A stretch of DNA of 64,000 nucleotides from the NCBI RefSeq assembly GCF_037911135.1, contig NZ_JBBLYU010000001.1, positions 1,116,001-1,180,000 on the forward strand. The letters run 5' to 3'. The position numbers were made by a program, and so were the translations under genes. This document shows positions 34,936 through 43,782 of this stretch, piece by piece; position 1 is the stretch's first letter; every line of letters starts with the position of its first letter. The notes under the pieces were generated by a model. It searched no databases, had not been told where the DNA came from, and was given only the letters and a program-made list of their open reading frames with translations. This stretch comes from Phaeobacter sp. A36a-5a (GTDB taxonomy: Bacteria > Pseudomonadota > Alphaproteobacteria > Rhodobacterales > Rhodobacteraceae).

Positions 34936-35853
34936 ATGAAAACCGCACTTGCTATATTAAGTGTTCTCGCTGCGATAACCGCGATCTGGTACGCGGCCTG
35001 TGTGCCGATGAACATCAAGGGAGTTCTGGACGCTGCTGAACGCGCGGGTGCCGAGGTGACACCGGCCACCGCGCGTGAGCGGCGAGATATGGCGGCGTTT
35101 GGGCTGGTTTTTGGCAACCCCGCTGTGGTGACACAGGTCTGGTCGCAGGACCGGCCCCGACTGCCGGCTCCTCATCAGGTGGCGGTGGAGCTTTGGGAGA
35201 CCACGGTTGAGAAGAGGATCACCTCAAAGCGCAGTCTGATTTATCACGGTCAGGTGACGCTGTCGGCGACGCTTCTCGGCTTTGTGATCGGCACCGGGTT
35301 GGGCATTCTTCTGGCGGTTGGAATCGTACACAGCCGGGTGATGGATATGTCGGTGATGCCATGGGCCATCGTCAGCCAAACCATCCCGATTATTGCACTG
35401 GCACCGATGATCATCGTGGTTCTTTATTCCATCGGGGTACAGGGAATCCTGCCAAAGGCGGTGATCTCGGCCTATCTGAGTTTTTTCCCGGTTGTTGTGG
35501 GGATGGTGAAAGGCTTGCGTAGCCCGGACCAGATGCAGCTTGACCTGCTGAAGACCTACAATGCGAGTGTCGGGCAGGGGTTCTGGAAGCTGCGGTTGCC
35601 TGCCTCGATTCCCTATCTTTTTGCCTCCCTCAAGATCGGCATTGCCGCATCGCTGGTCGGGGCCATCGTCGGGGAGTTGCCAACGGGCGCCGTTGCGGGC
35701 CTAGGCGCGCGGCTTCTGGCGGGGAGCTACTATGGGCAGACCGTACAGATCTGGTCGGCGCTCTTTGCGGCTGCGATCTTGGCCGCCGCGTTGGTTGCAT
35801 TCTTGGGACTGATCGAAAGGCTGGTGCTGAAACGGATGGGGGTGACCGTATGA
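34936..35853 (+). CDS. ABC transporter permease (probable pyrimidine importer), subunit 1
   Basis: 305 residues. An N-terminal membrane segment and a ~60-residue charged loop precede the BPD_transp_1 domain with about five further spans (TLSATLLGFVIGTGLGILLAVG; IIALAPMIIVVLYSIGVQGILPKAVISAYLSFFPVVVGMVKGLRS). The EAA-like loop reads LDLLKTYNASVGQGFWKLRLPASIPYLFASLKIGIAASLVGAIVGE, typical of SsuC/TauC-type permeases. The long extracytoplasmic insert after the first span is unusual for the family. Second permease of the pair is encoded 85 bases downstream. Confidence 0.88.
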   Translation: MKTALAILSVLAAITAIWYAACVPMNIKGVLDAAERAGAEVTPATARERRDMAAFGLVFGNPAVVTQVWSQDRPRLPAPHQVAVELWETTVEKRITSKRSLIYHGQVTLSATLLGFVIGTGLGILLAVGIVHSRVMDMSVMPWAIVSQTIPIIALAPMIIVVLYSIGVQGILPKAVISAYLSFFPVVVGMVKGLRSPDQMQLDLLKTYNASVGQGFWKLRLPASIPYLFASLKIGIAASLVGAIVGELPTGAVAGLGARLLAGSYYGQTVQIWSALFAAAILAAALVAFLGLIERLVLKRMGVTV

Positions 35854-35870
35854 TTGATGTTTGGGCCAAG

Positions 35871-35929
35871 GGCTCTGCCCTCGCCGCTGCGCGGCTCACC
35901 CGGGATATTTTCGGCCAGAAGAACAAGGG
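35871..35929 (+). repeat. Intergenic repeat, copy 2
   Basis: About 60 bases matching copy 1 at 32340-32400, with the core CCCGGGATATTTTCGGCCAG followed by AAGAACAA. It fills almost the whole gap between the two permease genes and ends 10 bases before the second permease start, so it may supply or modify that gene's translation start region (AAGGGG). Confidence 0.75.
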
Positions 35930-35938
35930 GATCAGATC

Positions 35939-36784
35939 ATGACGATGGTTGCGATTGCGCTGCTGGTCTGGTGTGGAGGCTGGTGGCTGAACAGCCGTCT
36001 GGCCAATGGTCCACGCGCCCATACCCGTGGTGTGAAGCTGCTTGTCCCGGCAATTTTTGGCGTGACGCTTCTTGTCGTTTGGGAGCTTCTGGTGCGGGGG
36101 CTTGCGGTTTCGCTGGTGATCCTGCCTGCGCCTTCGGTCATTGCGGAGCGGTTTGCGACCAGCCTGCCCATTCTCTGGCAGGATTTTCAGCAGACCATTC
36201 TCAAAGGGGCGCTGTCTGGGTATATCATCGGCTGCGTTGCGGCGCTTTTGATGGCCATTGCGGTGGACCGCAGTGACTTCCTCCGGCGGGGATTGCTCCC
36301 GGTTGGCAATTTTGTGGCCGCGCTGCCGATTGTCGGCACCGCACCGATTCTGGTGATGTGGTTCGGCTTTGACTGGCAGTCAAAAGCGGCCGTTGTGGTG
36401 GTGATGGTGTTTTTCCCGGTTCTGGTGAACACCGTGGCCGGGCTGCGGGAAACCTCGGCCATGCAACGCGATCTCATGCAGACTTATGCGGCGAGCTACT
36501 GGCAGGGGTTCTTCAAACTGCGCCTGCCTGCGGCGCTGCCCTTCATCTTCAATGGTCTGAAGATTTCAACCACGCTGGCCCTGGTGGGGGCCATTGTGGC
36601 GGAGTTCTTTGGTTCACCGACGGTGGGGATGGGATTCCGGATCTCGACCTCGGTCGGACAGCTGGCGCTGGACATGGTCTGGGCTGAAATCCTGGTGGCT
36701 GCATTGGCGGGGTCGGCATTCTACGGCATGATGGCTTTGGTTGAGAAAACGCTTACTTTCTGGCACCCGTCGCAACGGGGATAG
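35939..36784 (+). CDS. ABC transporter permease (probable pyrimidine importer), subunit 2
   Basis: 281 residues from ATG 35939. Six membrane segments with the BPD_transp_1 fold: LLVPAIFGVTLLVVWELLVRGLAV, ILKGALSGYIIGCVAALLMAIAV, FVAALPIVGTAPILVMWFGF, and the coupling loop MQRDLMQTYAASYWQGFFKLRLPAALPFIFNGLKISTTLALVGAIVAEFF. Pairs with the other permease; the two are distinct in length and in their EAA loops, so a heterodimer is likely. Confidence 0.9.
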   Translation: MTMVAIALLVWCGGWWLNSRLANGPRAHTRGVKLLVPAIFGVTLLVVWELLVRGLAVSLVILPAPSVIAERFATSLPILWQDFQQTILKGALSGYIIGCVAALLMAIAVDRSDFLRRGLLPVGNFVAALPIVGTAPILVMWFGFDWQSKAAVVVVMVFFPVLVNTVAGLRETSAMQRDLMQTYAASYWQGFFKLRLPAALPFIFNGLKISTTLALVGAIVAEFFGSPTVGMGFRISTSVGQLALDMVWAEILVAALAGSAFYGMMALVEKTLTFWHPSQRG

Positions 36785-36901
36785 GCGGGGGCGGGCCGTC
36801 GTTGCCCGGCCCCGTAAAAACTGGAAAAAACCTTTGGAGACACAGGGGAATTCGCGCAGAATTCGCAAAGAACAACAGACATAACAACAGGGAGAAGACA
36901 G

Positions 36902-37888
36902 ATGAAAACACTGCTGACCGCCGCCGCATTGGCGCTGGGAACGGCATCGGTTGCGCAGGCTGCCGATGAGGTGAAGCTGCAACTGAAATGGGTCACACAG
37001 GCCCAGTTCGCGGGCTATTATGTCGCGCTGGATCAGGGGTTCTACGAGGCCGAGAATCTCGATGTGACCATTCTGCCCGGCGGTCCCGATATTGCGCCGA
37101 CGCAGGTGATTGCAGGCGGCGGTGCGGATGTCACGGTCGAGTGGATGCCGGCCGCGCTTGCGGCGCGTGAAAAGGGCTTGCCACTGGTCAATATCGCGCA
37201 ACCCTACAAAAGCTCGGGCATGATGCTGACCTGTTGGAAGGACACTGGCATCGCAGCGCCTGAAGATCTGGCAAATCGTACGCTGGGCGTCTGGTTCTTT
37301 GGCAATGAATTCCCCTTCATGAGCTGGATGAGCCAGCTCGGGATTTCCACCGAGGGCAAGGGTGAGAAGGGCGTCGAGGTTCTGAAACAGGGCTTCAATG
37401 TCGATCCGCTGCTGCAGCGTCAGGCCGACTGCATTTCGACCATGACCTACAATGAGTATTGGCAGGTGATTGATGCCGGCGTGTCGCCGGATGAGTTGAT
37501 TACCTTCAAATATGAGGATCAGGGCGTGGCAACGCTTGAGGATGGTCTTTACGTTCTCGAAGACAAGCTTTCTGATCCGGCCTTTGTCGACAAGATGCAG
37601 CGTTTTGTCCGGGCCTCTATGAAGGGCTGGAAATGGGCTGAGGAGAACCCGGACGCCGCAGCAGAAATCGTCCTGGACAATGATGCCTCGGGCGCGCAGA
37701 CCGAAGAGCATCAGAAGCGGATGATGTCGGAAGTCGCCAAGCTGACAGCTGGCAGCAACGGCACATTGAGCGAGGCTGATTACCAGCGCACGGTGAAGAC
37801 GCTGCTGGATGGCGGCTCAAGCCCGGTGATCACCAAGGAGCCGGAAGGCGCCTGGACCCATGTCATCACCGATGCCGCGCTGAACTGA
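36902..37888 (+). CDS. NMT1/THI5-like substrate-binding protein (probable pyrimidine importer)
   Basis: 328 residues. Signal peptide residues 1-20 (LLTAAALALGTASVAQAA). The mature part has the THI5-like pattern VKLQLKWVTQAQFAGYYVALDQGFYEAENLDVTILPGGPDIAPTQVIAGGGADVTVEWMPAALAAREKG, where the aromatic W-x-x-Q-A-x-F-A-G-Y-Y motif lines a pyrimidine pocket in thiamine-precursor binding proteins. In a RutR-linked cluster the ligand is probably uracil, thymine or a hydantoin. Last gene of the operon. Confidence 0.9.
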   Translation: MKTLLTAAALALGTASVAQAADEVKLQLKWVTQAQFAGYYVALDQGFYEAENLDVTILPGGPDIAPTQVIAGGGADVTVEWMPAALAAREKGLPLVNIAQPYKSSGMMLTCWKDTGIAAPEDLANRTLGVWFFGNEFPFMSWMSQLGISTEGKGEKGVEVLKQGFNVDPLLQRQADCISTMTYNEYWQVIDAGVSPDELITFKYEDQGVATLEDGLYVLEDKLSDPAFVDKMQRFVRASMKGWKWAEENPDAAAEIVLDNDASGAQTEEHQKRMMSEVAKLTAGSNGTLSEADYQRTVKTLLDGGSSPVITKEPEGAWTHVITDAALN

Positions 37889-37907
37889 GCTTTAGTGCAG
37901 TGATCTG

Positions 37908-37942
37908 GCCCCTGTCCGCTGTTCTGCGGGCGGGGGCTTTTC
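37908..37942 (+). terminator. Terminator of the pyrimidine import operon
   Basis: GCCCC-TGT-CCGC pairs with GCGG-GCG-GGGGC around a short loop and is followed by TTTTCT, 20 bases after the binding-protein stop. Confidence 0.82.
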
Positions 37943-38025
37943 TATTGTATTGCGCACAGGCGCGCTATGGGGCGCTGTGATCCTCGCCTGTCTCGGCAGG
38001 CCAGCGGTGGGGGCGGAAGCATCTT

Positions 38026-38244
38026 ATGAGAGACAGTTTGAGGGCAAAGATCATCGCCGTCTGCAACGACAAGATCGCGAAAAAGGGGGATGGCGTTGGC
38101 CTTTCCTTCTATGCGTTTTTTGCCAATCGGAATGACGATCCCGAGGCGCTGATGGAGGCGGCAGAATGGTGGATCAAGCATCATCAGCTGGACCATTTTG
38201 AAAAGGCAGTAAAGATTCGTCAGATGGTGGAGACAGGTCTGTGA
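38026..38244 (+). CDS. DUF6500-like small cytoplasmic protein
   Basis: 72 residues beginning MRDSLRAKIIAVCNDKIAKKGDGVGLSFYAFFANRNDDPEALMEAAEWWIKHHQLDHFEKAVKIRQMV. The pattern resembles a small marine-bacterial family that I recall as DUF6500. No membrane segment, no catalytic motif seen. Function unknown. It is monocistronic between the pyrimidine operon terminator and a [4Fe-4S] protein gene. Confidence 0.65.
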   Translation: MRDSLRAKIIAVCNDKIAKKGDGVGLSFYAFFANRNDDPEALMEAAEWWIKHHQLDHFEKAVKIRQMVETGL

Positions 38245-38532
38245 CCCTGCCGTAGTGTTGCGCCGCACCCGGTCGGGCGGCTGGTTCTGCACCAGTAGCG
38301 CCCGGTCTGTGGGCAGGTGGCCCATTTCCCTGTTCCTTCAGCAGCTGTTGACGCCGACAGAAACGGCGTGACCGCCGATCGGATAGGCCGGATCTTTCAG
38401 AATAAATGACAGTTAAAAGTTGAGTCTTATTTTCGATTACACGTTACAGGTCGAAATTCCATGTTAGCCTCATCTCATCAAACGATGGGGATTTTCGGCT
38501 GTGGTTTGGTTCTCAATCTGAAGGGAGAGGCC

Positions 38533-39786
38533 ATGACTGTCTGGGAAAACGTGCAACTCTGCCTACGCTCTCAACCCAATGTGCGCGAAATGGCTGATCT
38601 GCGGACTGCGGTCCGGGTCTCGCATCCCGGTGCCTCCTATCGACGGTATAACCCCGAAAGCCAGGTGCGCTGGCCGCTGGCAGATCTCTGTGAGGCGGCG
38701 GTGCGGCGGCGTCAGCAGCATTCGCGGTTGGGAGCGTCGGCGCCGCGCTCCGATCAGGTGCTGGTGATGTATGATGCCCGCGCAGTGGAGCAGCTATCCT
38801 GGTTGAAGAACCATCCCCCGGTAGCGGGTATGGATGTCACAGCTGCGGCCACCAGCGGTCTGGAACGCGCTGGTCACGCGGATCTGTTACACGCGATTTC
38901 CGACGGGTTTGACTGGGTGCTGCTGGAATCCGCAATTGAAGAGAACGCGCGTCTGGCGCAACTGCGGGAGATGGAGCTGGCCGCTTGTCTGGGGCTTGAG
39001 GGGCGGGTGGTCCTGTTCCATTCGGCGGCGCATCTGGAGCAGCTGCTGGCGGAAGGTATTGCGCAGCTGCCGGTGATGGAGCACCGGTGTGTCGACACCG
39101 AGAGCAACGCCAAGCCGCGCCGTCGGCGCGAGGCGCTGCAGCTCTTTGCCAGTGTGACCCTGTCGCAAGACACTGATGTCATCGCGTTGCCGCAGGACGC
39201 CCCTTATGGCGGGATCGAGCTGACTGGGGATTGCACCCTCTGTCAGGCCTGCACCTGGATGTGCCCCACCAATGCGCTGATCGGAGCGGAGAACGGAGGC
39301 GGGCTGGACTTCATAGAGGCGGACTGCATGCAATGCGGGCTATGCGTATCGGTGTGCCGCCAGAATGCGATCAGATTGGTGCCACGGCTGGAGCTGAAGC
39401 GGGACCGGCTGCCGGTATCGCTGACCCAGCCGGATTTCTTCTGGTCGGATGGGCTGTCCGGAGGGGCCGAAACCGCAACGGGGGAGACGGCGCCGCAGAC
39501 GGCCAGTTGCGGTTCCGGGCCGACCATCGATACGCCGGGCGCTGCTCGGGCGACTGACGCAGCGGCATCGGGCAAGACCGAGATCGATGATGATCATGAC
39601 GATCCCGATGATTGGATGGGCGGTGGCGGCGCTGACTGGTCCGGGCATACTGTCCGGGAGAGGACAGACCGGGGGGCTGGTACGGGTTCGTCGCTGCTGC
39701 GGCTTAATGATCTGGGCGCGCATTGGCCTGACTGGGCGCGTTTGACGGGACTTATGGCAAAACGGCGCGAAGATCCGCTGTCCTAG
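38533..39786 (+). CDS. [4Fe-4S] binding protein, short divergent form with acidic tail
   Basis: 417 residues from ATG 38533 (AAGGGAGAGG ahead). Two ferredoxin motifs at about residues 240-300: CTLCQACTWMCP and CMQCGLCVSVCRQNAIRLVPRLEL, preceded by IALPQDAPYGGIELTGDC. This block is the C-terminal core of the ~650-residue roseobacter [4Fe-4S] proteins (APYG...CTLC...CP...CxxCGLC...C) but the usual N-terminal cysteine-rich half is absent; a different N-terminus (about 230 residues) replaces it. The C-terminal ~110 residues are low-complexity and acidic (KTEIDDDHDDPDDWMGGGG). Electron-transfer role is inferred, partner unknown. Confidence 0.72.
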   Translation: MTVWENVQLCLRSQPNVREMADLRTAVRVSHPGASYRRYNPESQVRWPLADLCEAAVRRRQQHSRLGASAPRSDQVLVMYDARAVEQLSWLKNHPPVAGMDVTAAATSGLERAGHADLLHAISDGFDWVLLESAIEENARLAQLREMELAACLGLEGRVVLFHSAAHLEQLLAEGIAQLPVMEHRCVDTESNAKPRRRREALQLFASVTLSQDTDVIALPQDAPYGGIELTGDCTLCQACTWMCPTNALIGAENGGGLDFIEADCMQCGLCVSVCRQNAIRLVPRLELKRDRLPVSLTQPDFFWSDGLSGGAETATGETAPQTASCGSGPTIDTPGAARATDAAASGKTEIDDDHDDPDDWMGGGGADWSGHTVRERTDRGAGTGSSLLRLNDLGAHWPDWARLTGLMAKRREDPLS

Positions 39787-39834
39787 GACCTTGGCGTGGC
39801 TGTGCAGAGGGGCGACAGATCCGGAGATCCGAAG

Positions 39835-40335
39835 TTAGCTCTGCTCCATAAACCCGCCGTATTGGCCGCGTTTGAAGATCAGACCCTTTCCTGGGCGGCT
39901 GGTAGTACGCAGCACCGCGCCGACAAGAATACTATGATCGCCGCCGTCGTGGCAGGCATGGGTGCGGCAATCAAATCGGGCAATGACATCAGGCAGAACG
40001 GGTATTCCCTCGTCATTGTCTCGCGCTGGAATACAGGAAAAATCTTCGCCGTTGCGGGCAAAATGCATCGCCATGTCCAATTGATCCTCGGCCATGACAT
40101 GAATCGAAAAATGGGTGGCAGCAACAAATGGATCGTGGCGTTTGGACGCGCGGGCGGGACACCAGAGCAGCAGTGGCGGATCCATCGAGACCGAGGTGAA
40201 GCTGTTGGCTGTGATTGCCAGCGGCCCACGGTCCGTGCGTGTGGTCACCACGGTCACGCCAGTGCCGAAACACCCGAGGGCGTCTCGGTAGGCCCGCAGG
40301 CTGTCGGGACCGGGGATAAAGCTGGTTTCGGACAT
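39835..40335 (-). CDS. Flavin reductase family protein (RutF/HpaC-like)
   Basis: 166 residues from ATG 40335; further upstream frame is not supported. Family pattern: LRAYRDALGCFGTGVTVVTTRTDRGPLAITANSFTSVSMDPPLLLWCPARASKR, then FSIHVMAEDQLDMAMHFARNGEDFS and the end-region CRTHACHDGGDHSILVGAVL, with the GDHxIxxG motif. Such proteins supply reduced FMN/FAD to a two-component monooxygenase or act as standalone oxidoreductases. No monooxygenase is adjacent. A related paralogue is encoded at 58322 with a monooxygenase partner. Confidence 0.87.
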   Translation of the reverse strand: MSETSFIPGPDSLRAYRDALGCFGTGVTVVTTRTDRGPLAITANSFTSVSMDPPLLLWCPARASKRHDPFVAATHFSIHVMAEDQLDMAMHFARNGEDFSCIPARDNDEGIPVLPDVIARFDCRTHACHDGGDHSILVGAVLRTTSRPGKGLIFKRGQYGGFMEQS

Positions 40336-40526
40336 CTCGCGCGCCTTTGGTTCAGTTCTGTGCTGGGTGCCATGGGAACAAGCCCATGTCCACCAGCTCC
40401 AATGTGGCACGCATCCCCTCAAAAGCCAGAGAGGATTGAAAACAGGCCCACATTTCTGCGGACCTGTCTGGTAATTAATGTTTTTCGACAACACGCTTTG
40501 ATTGAACGTCGTCGTGCTGACCTTCG

Positions 40527-41222
40527 TCAAGCGGTTGCAGCACGTACAACTTTGCTCAGCGAGTTCGCGATCTGGTTGATCTCGCCCATTGCATCGATTC
40601 GGTTCAACACATCTTTGTCGTCGTAATAGCTGATGAGCGGCGCGGTCTGAGCATGATAGGCGGCCAGACGGCTGCCCACGGTTTCGGCATTGTCGTCCGC
40701 CCGACGCGTCATCTCGGTGCCACCACAGGCGTCACAGGTGCCCTCGACGCCTGGCTGTTTATACTGGTCGTGATAACCTTCGCCACAGCCTGCGCAGGTA
40801 TACCGTCCGGCAACCCGCGCCACCATTGCGGCATCGTCCACCTCCAGGCTGACAGCGGCGTTGATCCGCTGACCGGTTTCCGCCAGCAACTTGTCCAGTG
40901 CCTCCGCTTGGACCGTCGTGCGGGGGAAGCCATCCAGGATGACGCCCTTTGCACAATCCGGTTCCGCCAGCCGGTCACGCAGGATGTTGATCACGATCTC
41001 GTCGCTGACCAGCTCGCCTGCCTCCATTACGGCTTTTGCCGCGAGGCCCGCCGGAGTGCCCGCAGCGACGGCAGCCCGCAGCAGATCGCCGGTGGATAGC
41101 TGGACAAGGCCAAAGCTCTGTTCCAGTTTACGCGCCTGGGTGCCTTTGCCGGCGCCGGGCGGTCCAAGCAGGATCAGAACCGCAGGGCGGGTGAGAACGT
41201 CAGTCTCCATGTCAGCAATCAT
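40527..41222 (-). CDS. adk: Adenylate kinase
   Basis: 231 residues from ATG 41222, which overlaps the acs stop (ATGA); ATG 41210 is an alternative. P-loop [15 protein letters not shown] site [20 protein letters not shown] and a zinc-type LID with four Cys ([26 protein letters not shown]). It interconverts AMP + ATP and 2 ADP. Translational coupling to acs is meaningful: Acs makes AMP and pyrophosphate, and Adk is the enzyme that recovers the AMP. A second adk with ribosomal protein genes is expected elsewhere in such genomes, so this may be an acetate-dedicated copy (inference). Confidence 0.95.
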   Translation of the reverse strand: MIADMETDVLTRPAVLILLGPPGAGKGTQARKLEQSFGLVQLSTGDLLRAAVAAGTPAGLAAKAVMEAGELVSDEIVINILRDRLAEPDCAKGVILDGFPRTTVQAEALDKLLAETGQRINAAVSLEVDDAAMVARVAGRYTCAGCGEGYHDQYKQPGVEGTCDACGGTEMTRRADDNAETVGSRLAAYHAQTAPLISYYDDKDVLNRIDAMGEINQIANSLSKVVRAATA

Positions 41223-43180
41223 CCTTTGTCGGCCCGGTTTGCAATGAGGTCGTCGACCACGGAAGGGTCGGCGAGGGTCGAAGTGTCACCAAGCGAGCCG
41301 AAATCGTTCTCGGCGATCTTGCGCAGGATACGCCGCATGATCTTGCCTGACCGTGTCTTTGGCAGACCCGGCGCCCATTGGATCACATCCGGGCTGGCAA
41401 TCGGCCCGATCTCGGTCCGCACCCAGGTGCGCAGCTCCTTCATCAACTCATCCGAGGGCTCGCGGTCGTTCATCAGGGTGACATAGCAATAGATGCCCTG
41501 GCCCTTGATCTCATGCGGGTAGCCAACCACGGCGGCCTCGGCCACGGCGGCGTGGGCCACCAGCGCGCTTTCGACCTCAGCGGTGCCCATGCGGTGGCCG
41601 GAGACATTGATCACGTCATCGACGCGACCGGTGATCCAGTAATCGCCGTCGGCATCGCGGCGGCAGCCGTCGCCGGTGAAGTAGTAGCCCTTGTAGTCGG
41701 AGAAATAGGTTTTCTCGAACCGCTCATGATCACCCCAGACGGTGCGCATCTGGCCGGGCCAGCTGTCCTTGATGCAGAGCACGCCCTCGACGCCATTGCC
41801 ATCGATTTCCTCGCCGGACTGCGGGTCCAGAACAACGGGGGCCACACCAAAGAAGGGTTTCATCGCAGCACCCGGTTTGGTCGCATGGGCGCCGGGCAGG
41901 GGGGTCATCAGATGGCCACCGGTTTCAGTCTGCCACCAAGTGTCGACAATGGGGCATTTCCCCTTGCCGACCACATCATTGTACCAGGTCCAGGCTTCCG
42001 GATTGATCGGCTCGCCGACGGTGCCGAGGGTGCGCAGCGAGGAAAGATCGCATTTCTGGACCCATTCATTGCCCTGACCCATCAGGGCGCGCAGGGCGGT
42101 GGGTGCGGTGTAGAACTGCGTCACCTTGTGCTTGTCGCAGACCTGCCAGAAGCGCGAGGCATCCGGGTAGGTCGGCACGCCCTCAAACATCAGCGTGGTG
42201 GCGCCATTGGCCAACGGGCCATAGACGATATAGCTATGGCCGGTGACCCAGCCCACGTCCGCGGTGCACCAGTAGATGTCGCCGTCGTGGTAATCGAAGG
42301 TGATTTCGTGGGTCATCGCGGCATAGGTCAGATAGCCGCCGGTGGTATGCACCACGCCCTTGGGCTGGCCGGTTGAGCCGGATGTGTAGAGGATGAACAG
42401 CGGATCCTCGGCATTCATCTCGGCCGGTTTGCAGTAATCATCCGCTTCCAGCGCCATTTCGTTGTAGTCGTAGTCGCGCCCGTCGACCCAGGTGGTCTGA
42501 CCGCCGGTGCGCTTCACCACGAGACATTTCACCGTGTCTTTTGTGTGCAAGAGGGCTGCGTCGGCGTTTGATTTCAGCGGGGTCTTGCGGCCGCCGCGCG
42601 GCGCCTCGTCGGCGGTGATGATCACCTTGGCGTCGCAGCCGTTGATCCGGGCCGCCAGCGCATCGGGGGAGAAGCCTGCAAAGACGATGGAATGAATGGC
42701 GCCAATGCGGGCGCAGGCCAGCATGGCATAGGCCGCTTCGGGGATCATTGGCAGGTAGATCACCACCCGATCACCCTTGCGCACGCCCATGGTCTCCAGG
42801 ATGTTTGCCATCCGGCAGGTACGGGTATGCAGCTGTTTGTAAGAGATATGCTGTGCAGGCTCTTCCGGATCATCCGGTTCCCAGATGATCGCGGTCTGAT
42901 CGCCTCGGGTGTCCAGGTGGCGATCAATACAGTTGGCGGAGACGTTCAACGTACCGTCCGCGTACCAGTTGATCGAGACATTGCCGAGTGTGAAATCCAC
43001 ATCCTTCACCTGGCTGAAGGGCTTGATCCAGTCGATCCGCTTGCCCTGTTCGCCCCAGAACCCCTCGGGATCCCGCATCGAAGCGGCGTACATCTCGTCG
43101 TATTGTGCAGCGTTGACATGGGCGCGTGCAACCGTCTCCTCCGACGGCGCATAGGCTTTGCTGTCGCTCTCCTGGGTCAT
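41219..43180 (-). CDS. acs: Acetyl-CoA synthetase (AMP-forming)
   Basis: 653 residues, usual length. Adenylation motifs: [63 protein letters not shown], and the C-terminal [11 protein letters not shown] whose Lys613 is the acetylation-control site. Acetate-specific pocket residues lie around [16 protein letters not shown]. Converts acetate, ATP and CoA to acetyl-CoA, AMP and PPi. It overlaps adk at its 3' end and is divergent, across a 600-base gap, from a TRAP transporter. Propionate activity is possible. Confidence 0.97.
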   Translation of the reverse strand: MTQESDSKAYAPSEETVARAHVNAAQYDEMYAASMRDPEGFWGEQGKRIDWIKPFSQVKDVDFTLGNVSINWYADGTLNVSANCIDRHLDTRGDQTAIIWEPDDPEEPAQHISYKQLHTRTCRMANILETMGVRKGDRVVIYLPMIPEAAYAMLACARIGAIHSIVFAGFSPDALAARINGCDAKVIITADEAPRGGRKTPLKSNADAALLHTKDTVKCLVVKRTGGQTTWVDGRDYDYNEMALEADDYCKPAEMNAEDPLFILYTSGSTGQPKGVVHTTGGYLTYAAMTHEITFDYHDGDIYWCTADVGWVTGHSYIVYGPLANGATTLMFEGVPTYPDASRFWQVCDKHKVTQFYTAPTALRALMGQGNEWVQKCDLSSLRTLGTVGEPINPEAWTWYNDVVGKGKCPIVDTWWQTETGGHLMTPLPGAHATKPGAAMKPFFGVAPVVLDPQSGEEIDGNGVEGVLCIKDSWPGQMRTVWGDHERFEKTYFSDYKGYYFTGDGCRRDADGDYWITGRVDDVINVSGHRMGTAEVESALVAHAAVAEAAVVGYPHEIKGQGIYCYVTLMNDREPSDELMKELRTWVRTEIGPIASPDVIQWAPGLPKTRSGKIMRRILRKIAENDFGSLGDTSTLADPSVVDDLIANRADKG

Positions 43181-43782
43181 CTTGTGTCCCTCCCTCCAGT
43201 CTGTTCTCGGAATGGCACACCACAGCGCACAGCGAGATGTGTCAAACCTTTTCCGTCCTCCACAGCGATAATACCCAAGCTTGAAAATAAGGAAATAAGT
43301 GTCCGAGGAATAAGGATTTACCTGTAAATCTATTTCCGAGGTCGGTCTGAGGTAGTAAACTTATTCTGGCGTTGGCACATCAATCTTTTGTTTATCATGA
43401 TGTTAGGTGTAAATATTGACCGGAGCGCCCGTGCTGGCAAATCAGCGGCCTGCGCGATGCTGGCGCTATCATCGGGCGCCGACTGGCACCATCGCCTGCG
43501 GCAAACTGTGCCAGGGTACGACGCCCTCGGGTGCCTGTCGGTCCATGGGGCCGGGCGCGTCAGCGGACCGCTGCCAGGTTGTCAGGCAGGTTTTGTGCCC
43601 ATGGCGCACCAGCGCCTTGTGGGGTTGGCAGCGCCCTGGCTTAGCGCTAGCGTGGTGCCAGATGCTCGCAACTCTGCGGACCTGAGGGCTGTGATCGCAG
43701 GATCACAGCAAGCCCGGCACCCGGCGACGCCAAGGTGCAGGGGGGGCGCAAGAGGGACAAGGGCACAAACTGGGAGGTACTC
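43181..43782. other. Gene-free regulatory region between acs and the TRAP transporter
   Basis: About 600 bases separating two divergent transcription units, unusually long for this window. The acs-proximal 200 bases are AT-rich (TTGAAAATAAGGAAATAAG and similar) with a 16-bp palindrome. The TRAP-proximal part is GC-rich with scattered short inverted repeats and ends in GGGAGG before ATG 43783. A possible reading frame at 43388-43786 has no family resemblance and I do not call it. Confidence 0.6.
43315..43330. promoter_or_regulatory. Perfect palindrome in the acs/TRAP promoter region
   Basis: GATTTACCTGTAAATC has 7-bp perfect arms around CT, and is flanked on both sides by the direct repeat TCCGAGG (43302 and 43336 regions). 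It sits about 135 bases before the acs start. It is a good candidate operator; the protein that binds it is not known. Confidence 0.55.
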
